Below, in pieces: positions 1 through 9,227 of a DNA stretch of 64,000 nt. Source of the DNA: an uncultured Bacilli bacterium (lineage in GTDB: Bacteria > Bacillota_I > Bacilli_A > RF39 > UBA660); NCBI GenBank assembly GCA_947598325.1, contig CANQFD010000006.1, positions 1-64,000 on the forward strand, read 5' to 3'. Both the position numbers and the translations under genes were made by a program. Every line of letters starts with the position of its first letter. Within the stretch, counting starts at the first letter, position 1. The notes below the pieces were generated by a model that was not told the origin of the DNA, did no database searches, and saw only the letters and a program-made list of their open reading frames with translations.

Positions 1-11
1 TAATCTCACGA

Positions 12-68
12 ATGCCCTTATAATAAGGGAAAAATTTGATTGTAGTTATGAGTACAACAAAAGGGCAT
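12..68. repeat. Inverted repeat at the broken end of ftsW
   Basis: Arms atgccctt (12-19) and aagggcat (61-68) are exact reverse complements. A second small palindrome, cccttat-a-ataaggg, lies inside (15-29). The outer right arm sits exactly where the ftsW reading frame diverges from the family sequence, so the repeat marks the breakpoint. It may be a real rearrangement or a contig-end artefact. Confidence 0.6.
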
Positions 69-1059
69 ACCCTGTTATTGGAACTAAACCTACTACTACC
101 ATAAGATTTAATATTGTTTGAAATGCAAGTTGAAATGTTATTCCAAAAGATAGATATTTTCCAAATAAATCATTACAATTAATAGATATTTTAATACATC
201 TATAAAATATTCCAACAAATAAAAGTGAAACTATTATTATTCCAAATATACCAAGTTCTTCACTTATTATTGAAAATATAAAATCAGTCTGTGGTTCTGG
301 AAGATAAAAATGTTTTTGTATAGAATTAAACAAACCAAAACCAAGTAATCCTCCTGGACCTATTGCATAAAGTGATTGTATTGATTGAAAACCTGAACCT
401 AGTGGATCTGTCCAGGGGTTAATAAATGAAACTATCCTTTTCATTCTATATGGTGCTGCAATTATGAGTCCTATAAGACCTAATAAACCAACCATTCCTA
501 TTTTTAGAAAAAAGCTCATATTAACTCCACTAATAAATAATAAACCAATAACACTAACTAATATTATAGCGCCTGTTCCTAAATCAGGTTGAAGCATTAT
601 AAGTCCAAATGCTAAAATTGCAAGAGATAATATTGGAAAAATCCCTTTCACTATATTTTTTACATCTTTTGGGTTCTTACTTAAATATTTTGAAGTAAAA
701 ATTATTATCCCTAATTTCATAAATTCACTAGGTTGAATACCCATTCCACCTACACCAAACCAACTTCTAGAACCATTTCTAATCGTTCCTATTCCAGGTA
801 TTAATACTAAAATTAAAAGAAGAAAGCATATTCCTAGTATAACGTTTGCTTTCTTCAAATATTTCGTATAATCTATTTTTGATACTATGTATAGTATTAT
901 TATTCCAATTATTAAAAATAAACTCTGTAATTTTAAATATCTAAATTGATCATTAAATTTATAAGCAGACCATATCTGTGAGGCTGAATATATCATGAGC
1001 ACTCCAAATAATGACAACAATATTACTAAAATTAGTAATTTATAATCGATTTTTCTCAT
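46..1059 (-). CDS. ftsW: FtsW/SpoVE-type lipid II glycosyltransferase (SEDS), C-terminally truncated
   Basis: This is a SEDS peptidoglycan polymerase, which works with a class B PBP at the septum or spore cortex. About nine hydrophobic segments are visible, with the family motif PEPQTDFIFSIISEELG near residue 250. The ATG at 1059 overlaps the mraY stop (TAATG), so I prefer it to the upstream GTG used in the track. The frame ends at ITGYALLLYS, where the family continues with a PxxSYGGSS-type motif and one more membrane segment. About 40-50 residues are therefore lost, and inverted repeats lie at that point. It follows mraY as in the Bacillus dcw cluster. It could be called spoVE; I cannot separate the two from sequence. 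Confidence 0.88.
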   Translation of the reverse strand: MRKIDYKLLILVILLSLFGVLMIYSASQIWSAYKFNDQFRYLKLQSLFLIIGIIILYIVSKIDYTKYLKKANVILGICFLLLILVLIPGIGTIRNGSRSWFGVGGMGIQPSEFMKLGIIIFTSKYLSKNPKDVKNIVKGIFPILSLAILAFGLIMLQPDLGTGAIILVSVIGLLFISGVNMSFFLKIGMVGLLGLIGLIIAAPYRMKRIVSFINPWTDPLGSGFQSIQSLYAIGPGGLLGFGLFNSIQKHFYLPEPQTDFIFSIISEELGIFGIIIVSLLFVGIFYRCIKISINCNDLFGKYLSFGITFQLAFQTILNLMVVVGLVPITGYALLLYS

Positions 1060-2051
1060 TAAAACCACACTCCATATGCAATTGCACCTGTTCCTAAAAT
1101 AAAGCCAACTACATAAAATAGTCTCACTATGTCACTTTCACTCCATCCCCATTTTTCAAATGAATGATGTATAGGAGTCATTGGGAATACCTTCTTTCCG
1201 CGTAATTTTACTGATGCTATTTGTATAATTACGGATAATGTTTCAATAACAAATACCCCTCCTATTATAGCTAAAGATAATTCTCTATGAGTTAATATTG
1301 CAAGTGTTGCAAGCGTACCTCCTAATGCAAGTGAACCAACATCACCCATGAAAACTTTTGCAGGATGTGAATTAAATACTAAAAATCCAAGTAATCCTCC
1401 AACTAATATAAAGCAAAAAATTGCAACATCATCATATCCTACAAGCCATCCAGAATTCCATGCAATCATTCCATATATCAAAAATGCAATTGCAGATAAA
1501 CCTGCTGCAAGACCATCAAGTCCATCAGTTAAATTTACAGCATTGCTTGTTCCAACTAGCATAAACAATATGAAAAAGCCATATAAAAAGCCTAAATTAA
1601 TCTCTATATTAAGTGCATATATTTCTATTGTTGGACTTGAGCCATTTTTCATATATATATAAAAGAAGAAAATTGCTATTATAATTTGCGCTATAAGTTT
1701 TTGAATCCTTGTTAATCCCTTTTCATTACTTTTATATTTTATTTTAAGATAATCATCTACAAATCCAATAAGTCCATATCCAAAAAATACGAATAATATA
1801 ATAAGTAAATTACTAGATATATGTAACTTATCTAAGATATATAAAATTAGTATAGTAAATATTGTAGATAGAGTAAATATAAGTCCTCCCATTGTAGGTG
1901 TTCCACTCTTTTTTTGGTGGGCTTTTACAAATATACTAGTTCTTTGGCCAGCTTTTACCCTTCTAAGTAATGGTATAATAACAAGTCCTAACATTACTGA
2001 TGCTATAAATCCTATCATCAATGCCAATACTGATTTAGCTAATATATACAT
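1059..2051 (-). CDS. mraY: Phospho-N-acetylmuramoyl-pentapeptide transferase MraY
   Basis: MraY transfers phospho-MurNAc-pentapeptide from UDP to undecaprenyl phosphate, forming lipid I at the inner face of the membrane. The 330-residue polytopic protein carries the family signatures GTPTMGG near residue 50, VNLTDGLDGLAAG near 175, FMGDVGSLALGG near 235 and PIHHSFEKWGW near 295. Length is normal. An AAGGATG Shine-Dalgarno precedes the ATG. It overlaps ftsW by one base, so the two are translationally coupled. In Bacillus murE precedes and murD follows mraY; both are missing here. Confidence 0.97.
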   Translation of the reverse strand: MYILAKSVLALMIGFIASVMLGLVIIPLLRRVKAGQRTSIFVKAHQKKSGTPTMGGLIFTLSTIFTILILYILDKLHISSNLLIILFVFFGYGLIGFVDDYLKIKYKSNEKGLTRIQKLIAQIIIAIFFFYIYMKNGSSPTIEIYALNIEINLGFLYGFFILFMLVGTSNAVNLTDGLDGLAAGLSAIAFLIYGMIAWNSGWLVGYDDVAIFCFILVGGLLGFLVFNSHPAKVFMGDVGSLALGGTLATLAILTHRELSLAIIGGVFVIETLSVIIQIASVKLRGKKVFPMTPIHHSFEKWGWSESDIVRLFYVVGFILGTGAIAYGVWF

Positions 2052-2134
2052 ATAAACACATCCTTTATCATTCTATGTTTTTAATTATAACATATTATGT
2101 TAAATTTTTTTTATTTTTTAAATTTACTTTACAT

Positions 2135-4045
2135 CTATTTATCGCTAAGTAAAATTCTTATTTTACTACCTTCTGGAACTCTTTCTCCTGCTTTTGGTGA
2201 CTGAAATTTTACTACATCTCCTGTTCCTGTATATTTAACATCAAAACCATATAATAAACCTTTTACTTTATCCAATTTTTTACCAGTTACATTTGGAACA
2301 GTAACATATTTTTTCTCCCAAAGTTGGTATTTTTTTTCTTTATTTTTCTTACTTTTTTTAATATCTAAAGCTGGAATAATATCCTCCATTATTGCCTTGG
2401 CTATAGGAGCTGCAACAGTTCCACCATATTGAACTACCCCTTTTGGATTATCAATTGCAACATATACAACAGCTTTTGGATCATCAGAAGGTAAAAAGCC
2501 TATAAAAGATAAAATATAGTTTCCTTGCATATAAGCTCCATCTTTTACCTTTTGTGCTGTTCCTGTTTTTCCTCCTACACTATATCCTTCTATATATGCA
2601 TTTCTCCCTGAACCATTAGCAACAACGCTTTCAAGTGCTGATGCAACCTTTTTACTAGTTTTTTCTGATATAACATTTCTAATTAATTGTTTTTTATTTG
2701 TAACTATAGAAGTATTTGTTTCTGGTTCTAAAATATTTTTTACAATATAGGGTTTATATAGTTTACCTCCATTTATTGCAGCGGAAACTGCAGTTATTTG
2801 CTGAATTGGTGTTACTGATACACCTTGACCAAATGCAGTTGTAGCAAGTTCTACTTCACCAACTTGATCTAAATTAAAAATTATTCCCGTCGCTTCTCCA
2901 TTTAAATCTATACCTGTTTTTTCTCCAAAACCAAATTTATCTATATATTCAAATAATTTTTCTTTTCCTATTCTTTGACCTAGTGCTACAAAGCCTGGGT
3001 TACAAGAATTCTCAACAACTTGTAAGAATGTTTGTTCACCATGTCCTCCTGCTTTCCAACATTTTATTTTAGCATTTGCTACTCTAACGCTACCTCCGTC
3101 ATAAAAATGTTCTTTTTCTAAATCTACTAAATTTTCTTCTAATGCAGTTGCAAGTGTTATTATCTTAAAGGTTGATCCTGGTTCATAATTCATCCATATT
3201 GGTAAATTTCTATTTATTTCTTCTAGAGTATATTTTTGATAATTAGATGGAGAGAAATTAGGTCTTGAGCTCATAGCTAAAATTTCTCCTGAATTTGGAT
3301 CCATAACTATTGCCAATGCTTTTTCAGGATTATATTTACTCATAGCATTATCAAGTTCCCTTTCAACTGCCATTTGTATTTCATTATCAATTGTTAGAAC
3401 TACATTCATACCATCTTGTGGTTGTTCATATATCTCACTAAGTTTAAGTTTATTACCCTTAGCATCTGAAAAATACTTTATTGAACCATATTTACCAGTT
3501 AAATATTTATCATATTTAAGTTCAAGACCTGATAATCCTTGATTATCTATACCGACATATCCAAGTACATGAGATAAATTTTTATCATACGGATAATTTC
3601 TTTTTGATTCTTTTACTAAATACACACCATCTATGTTAAGAGCAGCAATTTTATCTGCTATATCAAATGATAATCTTCTTCCTTCTGGATGAACCCTTTC
3701 TATTGAGGCTTTCTTATTGACATGTTTTTCCATTTCTTTTTCAGATACACCAATTATCTTTGATAATTCTTTAATAGCTTTTTCCTTTTCTTTTATTTGA
3801 TTTGGAATAAGAACTAAACTCGTCGTTGTAATATTATCCGCAAGCACAGTATTATTTCGATCATATATTATTCCCCTATTACCTTCTATTGGAAGATTAC
3901 GACTCCATAAATCAGAAGATAAAGATGAAAGTTTATCATATTCAAAAACTTGTATATATATAACTTTTCCAACAATTAATAAAAATAATATTATAACTAT
4001 TACAAAAAATAATCTAATTTTTATATGAATATCTTTAAAAAACAC
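2135..4045 (-). CDS. spoVD: Class B penicillin-binding protein, SpoVD/FtsI-type, with one PASTA domain
   Basis: This is a D,D-transpeptidase that crosslinks peptidoglycan beside an FtsW/SpoVE partner. One N-terminal membrane anchor lies at about residues 10-30, followed by a PBP dimer region (55-190) and a transpeptidase domain. Catalytic motifs are STFK (Ser291/Lys294), SCN (347-349) and GKTGTAQ near 495. A single C-terminal PASTA repeat begins VTVPNVTGKKLDKVK. One PASTA and a place just before mraY match spoVD of Bacillus, while the 6.8-8.9 kb paralogue has two PASTA repeats and follows ftsL as pbpB does. Assignment to sporulation rather than general division is inferred from synteny. Confidence 0.88.
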   Translation of the reverse strand: MFFKDIHIKIRLFFVIVIILFLLIVGKVIYIQVFEYDKLSSLSSDLWSRNLPIEGNRGIIYDRNNTVLADNITTTSLVLIPNQIKEKEKAIKELSKIIGVSEKEMEKHVNKKASIERVHPEGRRLSFDIADKIAALNIDGVYLVKESKRNYPYDKNLSHVLGYVGIDNQGLSGLELKYDKYLTGKYGSIKYFSDAKGNKLKLSEIYEQPQDGMNVVLTIDNEIQMAVERELDNAMSKYNPEKALAIVMDPNSGEILAMSSRPNFSPSNYQKYTLEEINRNLPIWMNYEPGSTFKIITLATALEENLVDLEKEHFYDGGSVRVANAKIKCWKAGGHGEQTFLQVVENSCNPGFVALGQRIGKEKLFEYIDKFGFGEKTGIDLNGEATGIIFNLDQVGEVELATTAFGQGVSVTPIQQITAVSAAINGGKLYKPYIVKNILEPETNTSIVTNKKQLIRNVISEKTSKKVASALESVVANGSGRNAYIEGYSVGGKTGTAQKVKDGAYMQGNYILSFIGFLPSDDPKAVVYVAIDNPKGVVQYGGTVAAPIAKAIMEDIIPALDIKKSKKNKEKKYQLWEKKYVTVPNVTGKKLDKVKGLLYGFDVKYTGTGDVVKFQSPKAGERVPEGSKIRILLSDK

Positions 4046-4219
4046 ATGTCCACCTTCTACCTAATAAAATATATGTGTACATGCCTCTTTTATGATTTTT
4101 TAATTATTATATATATCTATATTTATGTCTATTGTACTTTTAATATAAGTATGTATATACTAATTTCTTTTTTTATACATCAAGTAATAATATTTTAAAT
4201 ATAATTTATATTTAAGCTA

Positions 4220-4249
4220 TTTACATTCAAATATATTTTATTATATAAT
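4220..4249 (+). promoter_or_regulatory. Sigma-A-like promoter of pyk
   Basis: TTTACA (4220-4225), 18-bp spacer, TATAAT (4244-4249), followed by AAGGAG and the pyk ATG at 4275. It lies in the divergent region between spoVD and pyk. No clear minus-strand promoter was resolved for spoVD. Confidence 0.55.
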
Positions 4250-4274
4250 TAATGATGCAAAAAGGAGTAGAGAT

Positions 4275-5684
4275 ATGAAAAAAACAAAGATTATATGTAG
4301 TATTGGTCCTTCTACCCAAAATTGGGAAACTTTTAAAGGACTTGTAGATGCTGGAATGAATGTAGCAAGAATTAATTTTAGTCATGCTACTATGAAAGAA
4401 AGAAAATTAGATGAAGATTTAATAAAGAGAGCTAATAAGGAACTTGGTGCTAATATAGCTACTTTATATGATACAAAAGGTCCTGATCTTAGAACAGGTA
4501 ATTTTGAAAATGATTCTATTACATTAGTTGAAGGAGAAAAAATAAGAATTGTTGATGAAGATGTATTAGGTACAAGTGAAAAAATTTCATTTAATTATAA
4601 AGGTATTCTTAAGGATTTAAAACCAGGAATGTCTATTTTAGTTGATGATGGATTTTATAAATTAATTGTTGAAAGTAATGATAATGATGGTGGTGTCACA
4701 TGTAAAATTTTAAATGGTGGTACTATTAAAAGTAGAAGAGGTGTATGTATACCTGGTATTAAATTAGATGTCCCATATATAAGTAATGAAGATGAACAAG
4801 ATATTAAATATGCTTGTGAGAATGATGGAGATTTTCTTGCCATTTCATTTGTAAACTGCGCAGAGGATATTAGAGAAGTTAGAAAATTATGTGCTAAATA
4901 TGGAAAGGAAAATATGCAGATAATTTCAAAACTTGAAACACAATATGCAATGGATAATTTAGATGAAATAATTGATGAAACTGATATTGTTATGATTGCA
5001 AGAGGAGATCTTAGTACTGAGGTTGGTGTTGAAAATCTTCCTTTATATCAACAAATGATGATAGATAGTTGTAGAAAAAAAGGAAAAAGAGTTATTATGG
5101 CAACTCAAATGATGTCTAGTATGAAAAAAAGTATTAGACCAACAAATGCTGAAGTTACTGATGTTGCTAATGCTGTACTTGCAAGTTGTGATGCAGTTAT
5201 GACAAGTGATGAAACTACTATCGGAAAGTATCCTATTGAAACAATTAGAAATATGTCTGAAATATGTAAAAAGGTTGAAAGTTATCATAAATATAATAAT
5301 AAATATATTGATACAAATAAGGATAAGACAGCTATAATTGCTAAAAGTGTTGTTACTGCTAGTAATGAATTAAATGCAAAAGTAATAGTAGCTGCTACTA
5401 TGTCAGGTCACACAGCTTCTGCAATAAGTAATTTAAGACCTAATGCACTTGTTCTTGCTACAGTACCAAATGAAAAAACTGCAAGAGGATTGGCACTTAA
5501 TTATGGAGTTTATTCATCTGTAGTTAAAGAATATGAGTCAACTGATGAAATAGTTAAAGATGCAAAAGTACAAGCTAAAAAATTTATCAATTTAAGAAAG
5601 GGTGACGAAATAGTTATAACTGGTGGTTTTCCTAATATAGGAAATAAAGTTACTAATTTTATGAAAATAGAAGATATAGATTAA
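4275..5684 (+). CDS. pyk: Pyruvate kinase
   Basis: Pyruvate kinase converts phosphoenolpyruvate and ADP to pyruvate and ATP in the last step of glycolysis. At 469 residues it has the TIM-barrel core with NFSH near residue 35, DTKGPDLRTG near 65, ARGDLSTEVG near 240 and MATQMMSSM near 275, then the C-terminal allosteric domain. It lacks the extra phosphohistidine domain that lengthens the Bacillus enzyme. It is encoded alone on the plus strand with its own promoter and a hairpin terminator, interrupting the minus-strand division cluster, so it is expressed separately from it. Confidence 0.97.
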   Translation: MKKTKIICSIGPSTQNWETFKGLVDAGMNVARINFSHATMKERKLDEDLIKRANKELGANIATLYDTKGPDLRTGNFENDSITLVEGEKIRIVDEDVLGTSEKISFNYKGILKDLKPGMSILVDDGFYKLIVESNDNDGGVTCKILNGGTIKSRRGVCIPGIKLDVPYISNEDEQDIKYACENDGDFLAISFVNCAEDIREVRKLCAKYGKENMQIISKLETQYAMDNLDEIIDETDIVMIARGDLSTEVGVENLPLYQQMMIDSCRKKGKRVIMATQMMSSMKKSIRPTNAEVTDVANAVLASCDAVMTSDETTIGKYPIETIRNMSEICKKVESYHKYNNKYIDTNKDKTAIIAKSVVTASNELNAKVIVAATMSGHTASAISNLRPNALVLATVPNEKTARGLALNYGVYSSVVKEYESTDEIVKDAKVQAKKFINLRKGDEIVITGGFPNIGNKVTNFMKIEDID

Positions 5685-5711
5685 AAAAAGTTCATACATT
5701 GAACTTTTTTT
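5683..5711. terminator. Bidirectional terminator between pyk and the DUF5305-like gene
   Basis: The stem AAAAAGTTCA/TGAACTTTTT with loop TACAT has A- and T-runs on both sides. It overlaps the stop codons of two convergent genes and can end transcription from either side. Confidence 0.85.
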
Positions 5712-6768
5712 AATTATACTTACTGTTATTTAATATATATCTATATGCATATTCATCTTTTATTACTATAAATTCGCATTCTTTATTTTCTATTGTTTCA
5801 AAGAACAATATTGGTGATTTAAATTCCCTTTCAACATCAACTAAATCAATGAAATTAGTTATATCTATTACCTTATAATCATTTATATTTATTTGTTCTT
5901 TAGTCTCAACAAGTATATTTTTATATTTTTTGAAAATTCTCTTTGATACTTTAGAATAATAATTCTTTTTATTAATAAATAACTGATTATGTAGTAATAC
6001 AAATATTAATATAGTACCAAGTAACAATATTATACCTAAATATACTTTTTTCATATTTTTATTTAAACTTGGTTTAACAATTTCATTTGAAGTTGGAGTA
6101 TATTTCGGTGTTATTTTCATTGTTTCATTAGTAAGAGGAATATCTAATTCAATCATATCCTCTCCTTTTATTTTTTGTTTATCTTTTTGAACTATCCCAT
6201 TATAATCAATATCAACTGTTACTTTTAAATATGCATCTATAGGTAAATTTAATTTTTTACTAAAATCTGATACTATTTTATTATATTCCTCATAATCTAG
6301 TTTTATATTTTGATTTATATCAAATGATTTTGTATCATATAATTGCTTGTTTTGAGGTTGCAGTATTGGATATTTTTTTGTCCATAATTTTGTTTTATTG
6401 CTATCTGATTTAGTATATTCTCCTATTATATCAGCACTAACTGAATACCCATAATTCATATTAGTAGTAAAATTACCATCAAATAAATACGATAAATTTA
6501 TATCAATAAAATCAATTAAATTTGCAGGATAATCTTTATCTTTTTCTAAATATTTATCCTCATAAAATTCATTGTCTTTAAGATAAACTTTATAATCCGC
6601 ATCCCTAGTAACTTTATATTCATAATATTTTTCTGAATTATCTTTAGGAAATAATCCATTATAAATAATTACTCCTGAAGTTAGTAGCGATAGAAATAAA
6701 ATTAAACATAATGTTATTCTAAGCCATTTTTTCATTACTAATCTCTTTCCATTTTTACTCTTTTTCAT
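5710..6768 (-). CDS. DUF5305-like bitopic membrane protein
   Basis: A protein of unknown function resembling the DUF5305 family, recognised from the opening YYEYKVTRDADYKVYL pattern. It has a short cytoplasmic tail, a membrane segment at about residues 12-30, an extracytoplasmic beta-rich region of about 200 residues, a second membrane segment near 245 and a cytoplasmic tail. I start it at the ATG at 6768, preceded by AGAGGTGATT; the track ATG at 6789 lies before that Shine-Dalgarno and overlaps the pbpB stop. Its place directly after pbpB, where Bacillus has spoVD-murE, suggests co-transcription with division genes. The family call is from memory. Confidence 0.7.
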   Translation of the reverse strand: MKKSKNGKRLVMKKWLRITLCLILFLSLLTSGVIIYNGLFPKDNSEKYYEYKVTRDADYKVYLKDNEFYEDKYLEKDKDYPANLIDFIDINLSYLFDGNFTTNMNYGYSVSADIIGEYTKSDSNKTKLWTKKYPILQPQNKQLYDTKSFDINQNIKLDYEEYNKIVSDFSKKLNLPIDAYLKVTVDIDYNGIVQKDKQKIKGEDMIELDIPLTNETMKITPKYTPTSNEIVKPSLNKNMKKVYLGIILLLGTILIFVLLHNQLFINKKNYYSKVSKRIFKKYKNILVETKEQININDYKVIDITNFIDLVDVEREFKSPILFFETIENKECEFIVIKDEYAYRYILNNSKYN

Positions 6769-6781
6769 ATAATCACCTCTA

Positions 6782-8893
6782 TTATTCATATTTGTCTTCT
6801 AACTTAGCATTTATTTTTATAATTTTTCCATTTTCATCAACATCAAAATTATATGATTTAACATATCCTATTCCTTCTATATTATAATCTATATTTAAAA
6901 TTTTTGCCAAATTAACTACACTTTTTCTTGAATATCCCATTATATCTGGCATTGTTACATTACTAGAATTAGTAAGTAAAAATACTTTTCCATTTACACT
7001 TATACCTTTTTTTGGATACTGAGATATAACCTTATTACCGTCCCCTAAAACTTCATAACTAACATTTGATATATTAAGTATATTTTTTACCATTTCTATA
7101 TCTTTATTTATAAAATTCTCCATATTATAAACTGTATTATTATCCGCTTCTACACTAGTTAAATTATAATATGTTTCTATATCTCTTATCATTGCTTTAA
7201 TCATCTCAGGCATTGTATTATTTACTGATTTATTAAGTGCTATATAAAATATATATTTTGGATTATCTTTTGGATACATTCCCTCAAAAGATTTGATTGA
7301 TATATATTTACCTGAATAATATTGTCCTGTATTTGAATTTAATATCTGAGCTGTTCCTGTTTTCCCTATTATTTGATATCCATCTAAATGATAGATATTA
7401 CCAGTACCTTCAGGGTTATTTACAACTGAGTCCATTAAATCTTTCATTTTATTTACTGTACTTATCTCAGCAACTTTTGTACCTTTTTGTCTTTTTGATT
7501 TATATTTTATTTTTCCAGTAGATGAATCTACTATTTTTTCAACTATTTTTGGTTCTAATAAATAACCATTATTTGATATAGATGTTAATGCTTTAATATG
7601 TTGAATTGGAGTAGTTGTTATACCTTGACCAAAAGCTGCATTAACTACCTCTACATCATATTTAAATTGTACTTTACCTTCTACTTCATTTGGAAGTTCT
7701 ATATTTGTCTTTTCTCCAAAGCCCAATTTTTTATAATAATTTAATAAATCATTTCTATCTATATAATTTTTCATTACTAAATTAGCAACACCTAGATTTG
7801 ATGACTGCATATAACCATAATCATAGTTTATTTCACCCCAACCATAATCATTCCAATCTTTTATCGTATAATCGCTTACTTCCATTTTACCTGACATGTA
7901 GGTATCTTCTCCCCTATATGTTCCTTTTTCTAAAGCAGCCATATATGCATATGTTTTCATCGTAGATCCAGGTTCAAACGCAGTTGAAACAAGTGGATCT
8001 AGATAATTTTCAATATTTTTAATATTAGGATCAAAACTAGGTCTACTAGATGTTGCAAGTATTTTACCTGTTTTGGCATCCGCTACTACAAATACTGCAC
8101 TTTCAGCACCTGATTCCTCAAAATATGTATTTAATGCTCTTTCAACTATTAACTGAACATTACTATCAATTGTTAAGTATATATCATTTCCATCTATTTT
8201 TTCAATTCTTATTTCTGGACTATTAATAAGTTTATAACCTGATGCATCTTTTTGATATTCTATAGAACCATTTGTTCCTGTTAGTTCTTTATTATAATAA
8301 GCTTCTATACCCATTTCGCCTGTCATTTTCCCATTTTCACCTTGTGTAACATATCCTAAAGTGTAGGATGCAAAATCTAAATTTGGATAATATCTTTTAC
8401 TTGTATTTATAAAATCTATTCCTGGTAATTTCATTTTTTCTATTTCTTCTTTTTGAAGTTGTGTTAAACCTTTTCCGTAGTTTCCAAATTCAACCTGATA
8501 TAGTCCATCTTGATTAAGTAATTTAAAAATTCTATCTTCATCCATTTTAAGTATTGGTGATAATTTTTCCGCTGTCATTTTTTTATCTACTACATGCATT
8601 GGTTTTAAAGAATTTTTACTTCTGCTTTCATCTAAATACGCTATTATGGTATATGAATCTACTGTTTGTGCAAGTGTCTCTCCTTTTGAATCATATACAT
8701 TTCCTCTGGTTGCATATAAAATTTCTTTTGTAGTATTTCTCTTTTTTGCAAACTCTTTTAAATTTATATTATCTATCTCGTCTGACAAATTAAGATATAT
8801 TAGTCTTACAATTATAACTAAAAATAAAAGAAGTCCAGAAATGAATACGAATCTATTTACATGGACTTTATTCACTACTTTCTCCTTCTTCAT
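6782..8893 (-). CDS. pbpB: Class B penicillin-binding protein PbpB (FtsI/PBP2B), two PASTA domains
   Basis: This is the septal peptidoglycan transpeptidase. It has an N-terminal anchor at about residues 13-33, a dimerisation region, and a transpeptidase domain with STMK (Ser310/Lys313), SSN near 364 and GKTGTAQ near 520. Two PASTA repeats follow; the second begins VTMPDIMGYSRKSVVN. At 703 residues it matches PBP2B of Bacillus. It lies 16 bp after ftsL in the conserved mraZ-rsmH-ftsL-pbpB order. Having both this and the 636-residue paralogue parallels the pbpB/spoVD pair of spore-formers. Confidence 0.93.
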   Translation of the reverse strand: MKKEKVVNKVHVNRFVFISGLLLFLVIIVRLIYLNLSDEIDNINLKEFAKKRNTTKEILYATRGNVYDSKGETLAQTVDSYTIIAYLDESRSKNSLKPMHVVDKKMTAEKLSPILKMDEDRIFKLLNQDGLYQVEFGNYGKGLTQLQKEEIEKMKLPGIDFINTSKRYYPNLDFASYTLGYVTQGENGKMTGEMGIEAYYNKELTGTNGSIEYQKDASGYKLINSPEIRIEKIDGNDIYLTIDSNVQLIVERALNTYFEESGAESAVFVVADAKTGKILATSSRPSFDPNIKNIENYLDPLVSTAFEPGSTMKTYAYMAALEKGTYRGEDTYMSGKMEVSDYTIKDWNDYGWGEINYDYGYMQSSNLGVANLVMKNYIDRNDLLNYYKKLGFGEKTNIELPNEVEGKVQFKYDVEVVNAAFGQGITTTPIQHIKALTSISNNGYLLEPKIVEKIVDSSTGKIKYKSKRQKGTKVAEISTVNKMKDLMDSVVNNPEGTGNIYHLDGYQIIGKTGTAQILNSNTGQYYSGKYISIKSFEGMYPKDNPKYIFYIALNKSVNNTMPEMIKAMIRDIETYYNLTSVEADNNTVYNMENFINKDIEMVKNILNISNVSYEVLGDGNKVISQYPKKGISVNGKVFLLTNSSNVTMPDIMGYSRKSVVNLAKILNIDYNIEGIGYVKSYNFDVDENGKIIKINAKLEDKYE

Positions 8894-8909
8894 TTATTGC
8901 ACTTCCTTT

Positions 8910-9212
8910 TTACTGCTGCTTTATTATTATTATATTATTATTATTATACGCTAGTCCTTCATTATTTGCAACCTCTTGAATGTTTTCTAAAGATGCTAAC
9001 TCATTTATTTTCATAACTAGACTCTGATTAACCTTCTCTTGTTTTGTTACCTCATTAGATAATCTTTCAACTTCAACATTTATTGATGATAATGATATTT
9101 TAGCAAAGAAACTAAGTACCCAAATAGACACTAAAACAAATGCTCCTAAAATTGTGAATTTTTTCTCAAATTTACGTAATTTAATAGTATTTTCTTTTCT
9201 ATTTTTTTTCAT
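8910..9212 (-). CDS. ftsL: FtsL-like cell-division protein
   Basis: A small bitopic protein of the divisome, thought to work with DivIC/DivIB to activate the septal synthase. It has a basic cytoplasmic N-terminus, one membrane segment (ILGAFVLVSIWVLSFFA), then a heptad-like coiled coil with Leu/Val periodicity. The start is placed at the last of the M residues (9212), six bases after AAAGGTG; the track start is the GTG inside the Shine-Dalgarno. Sequence identity in this family is low, so the call rests on topology and its place between rsmH and pbpB. The last codons consist of ATA/AAT triplet runs (NNNNIIII). Confidence 0.85.
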   Translation of the reverse strand: MKKNRKENTIKLRKFEKKFTILGAFVLVSIWVLSFFAKISLSSINVEVERLSNEVTKQEKVNQSLVMKINELASLENIQEVANNEGLAYNNNNIIIIKQQ

Positions 9213-9227
9213 CATTATCACCTTTTT

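Noticed and set aside
8916-8950. CRISPR-like or tandem-repeat array
   Set aside because: It is only a simple TTA microsatellite within ftsL; no spaced repeats occur anywhere in the window.
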